A DNA stretch of 28,771 bases from a virus. The translations under genes were made by a program, and so were the position numbers. Below, piece after piece: positions 1 through 6,711 of this stretch (its first letter is position 1; every line of letters begins with the position of its first letter). Under the pieces are notes generated by a model that was not told the DNA's origin, did not search any database, and was given only the letters and a program-made list of their open reading frames with translations. The DNA lies in the IMG/VR virus record IMGVR_UViG_3300025309_000042, positions 1-28,771 of that record; one strand, given 5' to 3'.

Positions 1-391
1 TCTCCGAAGGCGATTGCTCTGACATCAGACCAGCTGAGAGTTTTGCGAGGCTTTTTTTTTCCTCTTCACTCATCCCGATCATCGATGCGTCACTGATTGC
101 CTTGGTGAAGAGGTCCCGAAACTCCCGAACCCTGCGGAAGCCATCGGTATCGAGCCACGCGCCGATATCCTCACGCGTGAAATCAACCGGCGCCTTCATC
201 ACCCGGCAGCCCTCCTGCAGACCGATATCGATCATGGCGGTCTGAAACGATGCTGTCAGAGCTGCGCGGGATATCTCCATGGGGTTGAGCGCGTTGACCC
301 CGGTCCGCTCTTCCAGAAGCGCCAGCGTGTTCCAGCCATACTTCACCGGCCGCTTCTTGCCGCCGATCTCGATCTCTTTGAAACCAGTCAT
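1..391 (-). CDS. Tail assembly chaperone (gpG-like), truncated by window edge
   Basis: This frame starts at ATG 391 and stays open to the left edge, giving at least 130 residues, so the 3' end is missing. It begins MTGFKEIEIGGKKRPVKYGW and contains an alpha-helical stretch with a short acidic-lysine run (EEEKKS) near residue 110. Its place directly after the tail tube gene, where siphophages encode the tail assembly chaperone, and an A9 run in the EEEKKS codons support the call. Proteins of this family bind the tape measure protein during tail assembly and are usually made in two forms by -1 frameshifting. A conserved motif was not recognised, so the family call rests mainly on position, length and the slippery run. 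Confidence 0.65.
   Translation of the reverse strand, partial: MTGFKEIEIGGKKRPVKYGWNTLALLEERTGVNALNPMEISRAALTASFQTAMIDIGLQEGCRVMKAPVDFTREDIGAWLDTDGFRRVREFRDLFTKAISDASMIGMSEEEKKSLAKLSAGLMSEQSPSE
51..60 (-). other. Candidate -1 programmed ribosomal frameshift site
   Basis: The minus strand carries nine A residues followed by G. In the zero frame this reads GAA AAA AAA AGC, so an A AAA AAA or A AAA AAG heptamer is available. After a -1 slip the new frame reads KPRKTLSWSDVRAIAFG and stays open to the window edge, whereas the +1 frame meets TGA within about ten codons. Frameshifting at such a run is established for the gpG/gpGT tail chaperones of lambda-like phages. Its use here is inference. The downstream extension lies outside the window. 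Confidence 0.5.
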
Positions 392-409
392 CTCGTTCAA
401 GGATCACCT

Positions 410-820
410 CTAGATGGTTGAGTGTGTTGGTTCGCCGGAGCCTTCGAAGGTCGCATTGAACGTGACCTTGTCTTCCATCGGGGCACCCTTCTTGAGGGAT
501 GTGATGATGACCAGACCCTCCTGATAGTACTCGCCGGAGATCTCCGTCGAGATCCGGACCGTGAGAGGCTGTTTGAGCTTCATCGCTGTGAGCAGGTCGT
601 TGTAGCCAAAGGTTGCTGACTCATCGAACACGCCGTCAGCCGAGAAGCCGAAGGAATTCAGGCCGGCAAGGATCTCTTTCCAGCCAGCGGAGTCCTTCGT
701 TGTGACGTCGATCGTCTCGCCGTTGACGTTGAAGTCGTTCGAGGTCAGCCCAGCGATCGCCGTCGGCGTGCTTGAGATATCGATGTAAAGCAACATCTCT
801 GTTCCGTTTCTGGCACCCAT
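410..820 (-). CDS. Major tail tube protein
   Basis: This 136-residue protein starts at ATG 820 behind an AAGGATACTGCA leader. It has the build of siphophage tail tube proteins: a start such as MGARNGTEMLLYID, a central DVTTKDSAGWKE segment and a later SADGVFDE segment, which together resemble the 'VTTKDSxGWKExxxG...SxDGVF' pattern of TP901-1-like major tail proteins. Subunits of this family stack as hexameric rings to form the tail tube. The gene lies between the tail terminator and the tail assembly chaperone, the standard siphovirus order. The length is at the short end for the family, and no extra Ig-like domain is present. Confidence 0.85.
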   Translation of the reverse strand: MGARNGTEMLLYIDISSTPTAIAGLTSNDFNVNGETIDVTTKDSAGWKEILAGLNSFGFSADGVFDESATFGYNDLLTAMKLKQPLTVRISTEISGEYYQEGLVIITSLKKGAPMEDKVTFNATFEGSGEPTHSTI

Positions 821-847
821 TGCAGTATCCTTTCTAGTTAAGTGTGG

Positions 848-1267
848 TTACAACTCTTCGACGTGGTGACGAAACCTCAGCACACGCCGCACTACATTCT
901 TCGGTTCTGTCCTCTGCTCCTCGATCGTCGCGGCCGTCTCAAGTTTCGTTGTGATGATGTGGAACTCGCTCGCACAATCGATCCTGTTATTCCGGTCGTC
1001 GATCACCTGTGAGATCAGGCTCCCCATGGCCTCGGCGTCCTTCTTCCCGCCGGCATCACCGGTATATCCAGCGTTCGCGCTCAGTTGCACGATCGCAATC
1101 TGGCCGCGCGTGGTCTTCGTCGAGGCATCCTGCGTTGTCACCGATTCGATCAGGATAAATGGCAATGCAGCTGTGCCAGGCGGACGATCGTACACATCCC
1201 ACAGCCCCGAGGCATTGTGCAGACGCGTGTAATAGGCTTGATGAACTGCGAGAGCAGAATCCCTCAT
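848..1267 (-). CDS. Tail terminator / tail completion protein (DUF3168-like)
   Basis: This 139-residue protein starts with MRDSALAVHQAYYTRL and continues with a VYDRPPGTAALPFILIE segment, a conserved look of DUF3168 / gpU-type tail terminators. The middle holds an Ile/Val-rich strand followed by a helix (EAMGSLISQVIDD). Family members cap the tail tube and join it to the head connector. The ATG overlaps the stop of the preceding gp10-like gene as ATGA, so translation is probably coupled. Its position just before the tail tube gene fits the assignment. Confidence 0.8.
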   Translation of the reverse strand: MRDSALAVHQAYYTRLHNASGLWDVYDRPPGTAALPFILIESVTTQDASTKTTRGQIAIVQLSANAGYTGDAGGKKDAEAMGSLISQVIDDRNNRIDCASEFHIITTKLETAATIEEQRTEPKNVVRRVLRFRHHVEEL

Positions 1268-1719
1268 TTGACCCCCAGTATCTTCTTGATGTTGGCGACG
1301 AAATTCTGACTCTCTTTCACCCAGGCATTGAAGATGAAGTGCTGGGCGGGAATGTTGACCTGGCGAATCCCTTTGCCTTTGAATTGCAAAGCAAATGCTT
1401 CCCAGCCCTCCGGCACGTCGACCAGGGCGCCGGTCCCGAACTCTTGGTACGGGCCGTACGGAACGTCACACCACACACGGCCGCCGTAACCGCCTGCTCC
1501 AATCTGTGAGAAGATCCGGGCCCGCAAGATGCCGCCGAATTTTCCCTTGCCTCCGACCGGAGCATTGCGTTTGGCCTCGCTTTCGATTATGAGCGTCGAC
1601 GTGGCCACTTCCTCTTTGATTGCCTCGCGCTGAATGGCGGTCGCTGCGTTGATCTGTGAGATGACGTTTGCGATCTGCGCGTTGCTCACCGAGAACGATA
1701 TGTAGTTTCCTGTTGGCAT
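1264..1719 (-). CDS. HK97 gp10-like head-tail / minor tail component
   Basis: About 151 residues if translation begins at the ATG that overlaps the upstream stop (TAATG at 1719). An in-frame start at 1746 would add nine residues, and neither has a good Shine-Dalgarno sequence. The pattern SEAKRNAPVGGKGKFGGILR, followed by a YGPYQEFGTG motif, is the hallmark of the HK97 gp10 family: a helix ending in AP, then the 'VxYxxxxEFGT' strand. Members act at the head-tail junction or early in tail assembly. Neighbours on both sides are connector and tail genes. Confidence 0.85.
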   Translation of the reverse strand: MPTGNYISFSVSNAQIANVISQINAATAIQREAIKEEVATSTLIIESEAKRNAPVGGKGKFGGILRARIFSQIGAGGYGGRVWCDVPYGPYQEFGTGALVDVPEGWEAFALQFKGKGIRQVNIPAQHFIFNAWVKESQNFVANIKKILGVK

Positions 1720-2114
1720 TAGGCTGTGGGTTGGATCTCCGAACATACTGCCACAACGATCTCGCCGTAGTCGAGAATCCCGGCGATCTTGTAGATGTGC
1801 GTGCCATAAACGAACCGAAGCAACCGAGAGACGGCCCCCGTTGCCGAGAGCTTGAGCGTCAGGTCCCCCGGGTCACGCATCACCACCTTTGTATCTACCA
1901 CCGAGCCAACGAGCGCAGCCTGCTGAACCTCATAGAGACTCATCGGCAATATATTCGTCCAGAAGGGCCCGATGTCATCCCAGTGCTGGGTGGTCCCGCC
2001 GGCGCCGTCGGGAGTGAGGATCTGCTCCTGGAGCACGGCCCGGCACCGGAAGTCTGATGCACGCATGCGATGTTTGAAGGGAGGCAGCCGGCGTATTTCA
2101 ATCCCGCTTGACAT
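1719..2114 (-). CDS. Head closure / head-tail adaptor protein
   Basis: This 131-residue protein begins MSSGIEIRRLPPFKHRM. It shows the beta-rich layout of the SPP1 gp16 / HK97 gp7 closure family: RAVLQEQILTPDGAGGTTQHW followed by a W-rich turn, then late strands ending YKIAGILDYGEIV. 'TPDGxGGxxxxW' and a C-terminal 'YxIxGILD' are typical of these proteins, which close the portal after packaging and receive the tail. It starts five bases downstream of the connector gene's stop. The N-terminal 18 basic residues look like an extension relative to the family. Confidence 0.8.
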   Translation of the reverse strand: MSSGIEIRRLPPFKHRMRASDFRCRAVLQEQILTPDGAGGTTQHWDDIGPFWTNILPMSLYEVQQAALVGSVVDTKVVMRDPGDLTLKLSATGAVSRLLRFVYGTHIYKIAGILDYGEIVVAVCSEIQPTA

Positions 2115-2118
2115 GGTA

Positions 2119-2736
2119 TCACCTGTAACTCGTTAAGCCACTCAGCAGCTGCGCGGCCGTTGGCGTCATCAGCCCCGTGAGCTCGGCGCCGTCGGCCGTC
2201 TTCACCTGGCCGCGGTTATCATAGGCCACGAGTACCATTTCGAGAATTGCCCGGCCGATGCGTTCGTCGACGTGCTGCTCATCGTCTCCCTCGCCAGCCT
2301 GAAACTCTACCCGGAATGGATACTCGAGATATGTTGAGGTCGAGAACTTCCGCGACGTGTCGATCCGGAAGCACCTGAGGCCCGTCAACCGATAACCGGA
2401 TGAGCTGACGGTATTCCAGTTGGTCCCGTCGAACGATTCCACACTCACGATCGACTGATGAGGCGGTCGGGGCAGGATCACGTAGTCGTGCATTCTCTCC
2501 CACTGGGCCATGATCGTCTGCGTGATGAACGCCCGGTTTGCGACACGCTCGGCTTCCTTCCTGCAGGCGATGATCAGCTTCTCGAGCTGCGCATCATCGT
2601 CCGTGCCGTCGATTCTGCAAAAGGTTTTCGCCTCCTCGAGCGTGACCGGTTCAACCAAGGGCTGCGTGATGACCTTCAGCTCGAGGCCCTCGGCTTCACG
2701 CTCAGTCTGGCGCCGTGTCTGATAGAGACTCTTCAT
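2119..2736 (-). CDS. Head-tail connector protein (HK97 gp6-like)
   Basis: This 205-residue protein is mostly helical. Key segments are EPVTLEEAKTFCRIDGTDDD, where the 'VTLxEAKxxLRID' motif is diagnostic of the gp6-like / phiE125 gp8 DNA-packaging connector family, then EKLIIACRKEAERVANR and a late helix ERIGRAILEMVLVAYDNRG. The first about 20 residues (MKSLYQTRRQTEREAEG) precede the family core. Members form a ring under the portal. The ATG overlaps the stop of the preceding 64-residue gene as ATGA. This is the first canonical virion gene after the inserted sugar cassette. Confidence 0.88.
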   Translation of the reverse strand: MKSLYQTRRQTEREAEGLELKVITQPLVEPVTLEEAKTFCRIDGTDDDAQLEKLIIACRKEAERVANRAFITQTIMAQWERMHDYVILPRPPHQSIVSVESFDGTNWNTVSSSGYRLTGLRCFRIDTSRKFSTSTYLEYPFRVEFQAGEGDDEQHVDERIGRAILEMVLVAYDNRGQVKTADGAELTGLMTPTAAQLLSGLTSYR

Positions 2737-2927
2737 TTTTGCCCCCTGCCTCCCGCGACCTTTGTGCGCCTTCCTTCTCCCGCTCCCGGCTTCGTCCGGG
2801 GCGCCAGTTCGGCTTTGCCGTCCCGGATGTGCAGACGCGCAACATTATCGTCGACCGTATAGAAGCCGCCGCGCAGGACCATGACGCCGTCGATGTAGAT
2901 ATCTTTTTTCGCTCTGAGCCTTGTCAT
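2733..2927 (-). CDS. Small 64-residue virion-region protein
   Basis: The start (ATG 2927) overlaps the stop of the GT29-like gene as ATGA. It begins MTRLRAKKDIYIDGVMVLRG, continues with HIRDGKAEL and ends in a basic Gly/Arg/Lys-rich tail. The layout, a basic strand, a 'G..V..GG' turn and a final 'IRDGKAEL', is like many short phage proteins located near head-tail connectors, but the function is not established. The first 42 residues resemble, over the same length and with a similar final motif, the C-terminal 40 residues of the neighbouring GT29-like protein. Confidence 0.6.
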   Translation of the reverse strand: MTRLRAKKDIYIDGVMVLRGGFYTVDDNVARLHIRDGKAELAPRTKPGAGEGRRTKVAGGRGQK

Positions 2928-3730
2928 ACCAGTACCGCCCTGCCTTTCCGGATGAGAATGTCTGCATCTCGTCTTGTCTTCAGCATTGTATCGCCCGGCA
3001 TAATTGTCTCGGCTCCATGCCGCTGCGCCATCGTTGCCCGGAGTTTGACGATGTCTAAGTGTTTTACCGCGTGGATCTCCAGCAACTGCTCGTTGATCTC
3101 CTTGGATCGGCCGACGATCTGCGCCATGGCGCCGTCCATCGAAAGCGGGACTGTAGTCGAAGCGAGCAATGCTTTCATATAGGCTTTCGATGTCACCTGA
3201 TCGTGGCCCGCTTGACCCCCGAGGATTCGGCCGGCGGTCTCGTTGTATCCTGGATAATACCCGTCCTCGTAAAACGAGAAGCCCGTCAGGTACAGCGACT
3301 TGATCGGCATCGAGAGCAGATGCGTCACGGCAATAACCCCCGCGTTCGGAGTTTTGCGGACCCGGAGCTTGACCTGCTGAATCAGCGAGAACGGGACACA
3401 CTCGAAGGGCACCCGCCCCCGGTTGATCCGTTTGAACTGAGGCACCCGGGGCTCACCCTCGTGGCGCGTGCTCACAATGAACCCCACTTTCCCGACACAG
3501 GGCTTGAATACCTGCTCGCTCGCTGCCATCCCGACCATAAGGAGATGATAGAGAATGTCCGTCCGCTCGCCGATGTCCTCAACCATGCCTGGCGGGACCG
3601 GGAAGCCGCGGTTGATCCGGGCAACCAGGTCGCAGCTCTCGATCCTTGCGCGCTGACGCGACCCCAACAGATATGCAGCTGGGGCGATGATCGCAACCGA
3701 CTTGCCTGTGACGAGTTCAGTAAAGGTCAT
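2924..3730 (-). CDS. GT29 (sialyltransferase)-like protein with C-terminal virion-type domain
   Basis: The product is 268 residues. Residues 12-40 (VAIIAPAAYLLGS ... SCDLVARIN) followed by DIGERTDILYH match the L-type sialylmotif layout of GT29: nucleotide-binding strand, 'S/G-S-x' turn, 'D-x-V-x-R-I-N', then 'G-x-R-T-D'. Residues 128-154 (TPNAGVIAVTHLL ... LYLTGFSFY) match the S-type motif, 'P-x-x-G ... lYGFsf'. GT29 enzymes move sialic acid from CMP-sialic acid to an acceptor glycan, and the CMP-sugar synthetase gene lies upstream in the same cassette. No signal peptide or membrane segment is evident. Residues about 228-268 look like a separate small domain similar to the next gene product. 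Activity and acceptor are inference. Confidence 0.72.
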   Translation of the reverse strand: MTFTELVTGKSVAIIAPAAYLLGSRQRARIESCDLVARINRGFPVPPGMVEDIGERTDILYHLLMVGMAASEQVFKPCVGKVGFIVSTRHEGEPRVPQFKRINRGRVPFECVPFSLIQQVKLRVRKTPNAGVIAVTHLLSMPIKSLYLTGFSFYEDGYYPGYNETAGRILGGQAGHDQVTSKAYMKALLASTTVPLSMDGAMAQIVGRSKEINEQLLEIHAVKHLDIVKLRATMAQRHGAETIMPGDTMLKTRRDADILIRKGRAVLV

Positions 3731-4464
3731 GCGTATTTCTTCCAGAGTCTATCCAGTTCTTGATAGCCTGCTTCCGGCGGTGACTGCCAAGGTTTACGTC
3801 CGACGAAGTGGATCATGCGCTTATTGTTGCCGACAGCACTCCATATTTGCGGATGATGCCGTTGCACTCGCTTGAGCATCTCGAATTCTATTCCGACGAG
3901 ATGGACCTCGTCCGGGTGATTGAGCGAGAAGTATTCATTCAAGACTTGCTGGTCGCCAAAAGAAATATCGGCCATCGAAGCAGCATGAGCTTGAAGCTTC
4001 TCGAAGAGATCGCTCGAAGATTCAAAGGCGAAGATGCCCGAAGAGAACATCGGGCGACCATTGATCGATGCCGGGAGCGAGATGCCGAAGACAACCGGAG
4101 CAGTGAGATGAGTCCATCGCTCTGCTTCTTTGAGCGATCCGATGCAGATCATGTCTGAATCGATATAGAGCCGGACGCCATCAGCCGGGAGATTGAAGAT
4201 CGCGAGCTTCTGCAATGCCAAGCGCCATGATTGCTTCTTGATCGATTGTCCGCTTCCGAGATGCACTTCACCGACGCTTGATCGATCGATGAAGACTGCA
4301 TCCGGCTTCAGTTTCAAGATCGATGATCGAGATGCTTCGGATATCATGCCATCGGTCATGATCAAGAACTCAAAAGCGTCGAGCTTCGCATTCGCCAATA
4401 ATGAAGCGAGCAGCGCACGAGAGCCGATGAGATAATCTTCCGTTGCGAAGGTGATCAACTTCAT
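3727..4464 (-). CDS. GT8-family-like glycosyltransferase
   Basis: Translation probably starts at ATG 4464, which overlaps the methyltransferase stop as ATGA, giving 245 residues. The N-terminal [19 protein letters not shown] is a Rossmann-type nucleotide-binding start. [11 protein letters not shown] (residues 99-109) holds the D-x-D metal and sugar-nucleotide motif. SSGIFAF and [10 protein letters not shown] follow, and [10 protein letters not shown] (217-226) is the C-terminal 'HFxGxxKPW' motif of GT8 glycogenin/LgtC-like enzymes. Such enzymes transfer a hexose from UDP-sugar with retention. The substrate is unknown. It could build the acceptor for the GT29-like enzyme encoded next. The DNA here is visibly less GC-rich and denser in GATC than its flanks. 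Confidence 0.85.
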   Translation of the reverse strand: MKLITFATEDYLIGSRALLASLLANAKLDAFEFLIMTDGMISEASRSSILKLKPDAVFIDRSSVGEVHLGSGQSIKKQSWRLALQKLAIFNLPADGVRLYIDSDMICIGSLKEAERWTHLTAPVVFGISLPASINGRPMFSSGIFAFESSSDLFEKLQAHAASMADISFGDQQVLNEYFSLNHPDEVHLVGIEFEMLKRVQRHHPQIWSAVGNNKRMIHFVGRKPWQSPPEAGYQELDRLWKKYA

Positions 4465-5048
4465 TCTGCGCCTTTGATGAAGAACCAACTCGGCGTCGAT
4501 TTGTCTGTCGTGACGTTGATGACGACCTTCCGGCCTTTGATGAATTCATCGACGGCTTGCTTGACACCGTAGATCGTAGCCCGACGACCGCCGTTGAAAT
4601 AATCATGCCCGGAGAAGAGACCGCCGATCTTGAGCTTCGGCCACCAAGCCCGAAGATCAGCGAGCACGCCTTCGTATGAATGATTCGCGTCGATGTAGAT
4701 GAAATCGAGCGAGCCATCAGCGAAGCGAGCAGCAGCTTCCGGGCTTCGCTCTCGGATGATCTCCGATCGAGCACCGAATCGGGCAAGCAACTTCTGGCAT
4801 TCCATCATGACGTGATTCCAGTCATCGAGCGAGTATTCAGTCGAGCGCTTGACGGGCTTGTTTGTCATGAAGAGCGAATCGTCGTAGTCTGGAAGATCAG
4901 CCCATGCATCGATGCTGAAGAGCTTGCGGCCTTTCCATGTAGCAAGAAGGACCTCAGAGAAATAGCCGCCGAAAACACCAACCTCGACGCCATCGCCGAG
5001 GAGTGAATGAGCGTTCAGAAACTGTGGAATCTCATTGCGTGATTGCAT
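4461..5048 (-). CDS. Class I SAM-dependent methyltransferase
   Basis: The product is 195 residues. [15 protein letters not shown] (21-35) is the SAM-binding glycine loop. LFSIDAW (43-49) supplies the acidic residue after strand 2. [14 protein letters not shown] (115-128) is the 'DxxHxYE' motif of the Methyltransf_24 type, often found in sugar-modification clusters. GGLFSGHDY follows. The start overlaps the end of the CMP-sugar synthetase gene by 17 bases. In this setting it may O-methylate the nonulosonic acid or the GT8-added sugar, which is inference. Like the GT8 gene, its base composition differs from the neighbouring capsid genes. Confidence 0.85.
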   Translation of the reverse strand: MQSRNEIPQFLNAHSLLGDGVEVGVFGGYFSEVLLATWKGRKLFSIDAWADLPDYDDSLFMTNKPVKRSTEYSLDDWNHVMMECQKLLARFGARSEIIRERSPEAAARFADGSLDFIYIDANHSYEGVLADLRAWWPKLKIGGLFSGHDYFNGGRRATIYGVKQAVDEFIKGRKVVINVTTDKSTPSWFFIKGAE

Positions 5049-5715
5049 AGTGCGGATCCGAGAGTATTGAGTTTGCCAGTTTCCAATCGGCCGGTTCGTC
5101 CAACTCGATCAGAGACTCAAAGCCCATTTCATAACCGACCACAACGCCGCTCAAGATGTCGCCCGTCATCCGGAAGGCCGAACTCCGGAAGATGTAGAAG
5201 GCCCCGTTCTCGACGAAGAGGCCCCTTACATTCGCCAGGCCGACCCGACGCAAGGTATCCCGGTTTTCCGGTTCGATCATGACATGGCCGAGCTTCGCAT
5301 AGAAATACCGTTTCATCAGAACACCCGAGACGACCGAGTCTGCTTTCTGCTCCTCCATCTGTGCGAGAGCCTTCTTCAGGTGGTAGGCCTTCGTGAAGGG
5401 GTTTGTTGCCTGGAGGAGCACGACGATATCGCAATCGACGTGCTGCAGGAACTCCCCGATCAAGGATTCCGTCCTCGCCGTGTCTGTCGCACTTTTCTCC
5501 GATCGAGGGAAGTATCGGAAGTGTTTCTCTTTCCCCTCGAGCGCTGTCTTCACCTCCGGGTCGTTCGTTGCGACATAGACCGTCTCAATCTCCATCGTCC
5601 CGAGTGCAGCGTTCAAGACTCGCAGTGCCGGCGAGAAGCCGCCGATCGGGGTGACGTGCTTGCCGGGGATTCGCTTGCTACCGGCACGCATGGGGATGAG
5701 GGCGACGATCTTCAT
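5032..5715 (-). CDS. neuA: CMP-sialic acid / CMP-nonulosonate synthetase
   Basis: The product is 227 residues, the usual length of bacterial NeuA catalytic domains. [10 protein letters not shown] (10-19) is the nucleotide-binding signature. VATNDPEV, then LLQATNPF (100-107), ENGAFYIF (169-176) and ELDEPADW (204-211) follow in the family order. The enzyme joins CTP and a nonulosonic acid to give the CMP-sugar used by sialyltransferases. Sequence alone does not separate N-acetylneuraminate from legionaminic or pseudaminic acid (NeuA, LegF or PseF). The start overlaps the stop of the preceding small Cys-rich gene as ATGA. Confidence 0.88.
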   Translation of the reverse strand: MKIVALIPMRAGSKRIPGKHVTPIGGFSPALRVLNAALGTMEIETVYVATNDPEVKTALEGKEKHFRYFPRSEKSATDTARTESLIGEFLQHVDCDIVVLLQATNPFTKAYHLKKALAQMEEQKADSVVSGVLMKRYFYAKLGHVMIEPENRDTLRRVGLANVRGLFVENGAFYIFRSSAFRMTGDILSGVVVGYEMGFESLIELDEPADWKLANSILSDPHYAITQ

Positions 5716-5903
5716 GACTTCTGCTTGTAGTCATCGCATTCGTGCGATGAGCCTGATTCCTTTTTGCCGATACTGATGATCTTCAAATTGCAGCACGCCA
5801 TTCCCGCCCATCCGAGATGATGGTCGCAGTCAGTCGCAAAGCATTTCAGCTTTACGATAGGCTCGATCTCGTATGTGATTGTCAAATTTTCTGGCGAAGG
5901 CAT
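5712..5903 (-). CDS. Small Cys-rich protein between neuB and neuA
   Basis: This 63-residue ORF starts at ATG 5903, two bases after the neuB stop context, with GGAGAGTGAT as ribosome binding site. The core KCFATDCDHHLGWAGMACC followed by NLKIISIG holds four or five Cys and two His, suggesting a small zinc-binding or disulfide-bonded module. It loosely resembles DUF1540-like Cys-rich peptides ('C...C....C...I.I'), but the match is not firm. Strict coupling to neuB and neuA suggests it belongs to the cassette. Its role is unknown. Confidence 0.6.
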   Translation of the reverse strand: MPSPENLTITYEIEPIVKLKCFATDCDHHLGWAGMACCNLKIISIGKKESGSSHECDDYKQKS

Positions 5904-5904
5904 A

Positions 5905-6711
5905 TCACTCTCCTTTGAACTTCTTTCGATTCTCGATCTCGCAGTCCACAAGTCCGGACTCAGGCTTGTACTCCATCGCCTCTGCTGCGTCGGCGAGGTA
6001 CTTGACCACTTTTCGCATTCCATCAGGCTCAAGACTTGCCGCGTGATCCGTTCCCTTCTGCGTCCGGTCCAGGGTGAAGTGCCGCTCGATATACTGTGCC
6101 CCGAGAGCAAAGGCAACCAGGTCGAGAGCGACGCCCTGGTGATGGCCTGAATAACCGATCGGGCAGTCCGTCATCGTCCGCAACTGCTGCAGCTCGAGTA
6201 GGCAAGCCTGATCTGATTTGATCGGATAGCCTGTCGTGGTGTGATAGAAGACTGTCTCACTTCCAAACAGCATCTCAAATTCAGTTACCACCATCGCCCG
6301 CTCGTGCCTGGCCAACATTCCGAGAGATACATGCAATGGCACATTGATCTTGCCACAGAGCGCTCTCCACATATCTTCCCGTTGATTGACCGCACTCCCG
6401 AACTTGATGTATGACGGGCTGAGTGATAGAATCTCATTCACACTCTTGACATCGAACACGCTGCAGCCGTAGTCGACCCCGAATGATGCACAGAGGTCCT
6501 GCAGCTCGGCGTGCTGCTCGATCGTGAACTCGAGCGCCTTCCGGTGTCCGTAGTATTCCGGATTGCCACGGTATTGCTCGATGTCACGCTTCTGGAATTT
6601 CACAGCATTGACCCCGCAGAAGTCCGCGGCGATTCGGATCATTCGCTTCGCCGTTTCCAGGTCTCCTTGATGATTACATCCTACTTCACATATCACATAG
6701 GGTTTCTTCAT
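5905..6711 (-). CDS. neuB: Sialic acid / nonulosonate synthase, core domain only
   Basis: Translation starts at ATG 6711, overlapping the nanE stop as ATGA, to give 268 residues. ICEVGCNHQGDLETAKRMI (7-25), GVNAVKFQK, then HTTTGYPI (157-164), GYSGHHQG (187-194) and IERHFTLDRTQKGTDHAAS (208-226) are the TIM-barrel motifs of NeuB: phosphoenolpyruvate and N-acetylmannosamine (or a related sugar) condense to the nonulosonic acid. Bacterial NeuB is usually about 340-350 residues because a C-terminal antifreeze-like SAF domain closes the neighbouring active site. That domain is absent here and is not encoded by the next gene. The dimer may work differently or need a host partner. Confidence 0.9.
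   Translation of the reverse strand: MKKPYVICEVGCNHQGDLETAKRMIRIAADFCGVNAVKFQKRDIEQYRGNPEYYGHRKALEFTIEQHAELQDLCASFGVDYGCSVFDVKSVNEILSLSPSYIKFGSAVNQREDMWRALCGKINVPLHVSLGMLARHERAMVVTEFEMLFGSETVFYHTTTGYPIKSDQACLLELQQLRTMTDCPIGYSGHHQGVALDLVAFALGAQYIERHFTLDRTQKGTDHAASLEPDGMRKVVKYLADAAEAMEYKPESGLVDCEIENRKKFKGE

Noticed and set aside
183-407. Minus-strand ORF of 74 codons at the left end
   Set aside because: It is in a different frame from the tail chaperone gene (ATG 391), which is open to the edge and has better coding character. The 74-codon reading is Arg/Asp-rich noise.
3059-3763. Plus-strand ORF of 234 codons opposite the GT29-like gene
   Set aside because: Complementary-frame shadow of the GT29-like gene with no recognisable motif. 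All neighbours are on the minus strand.
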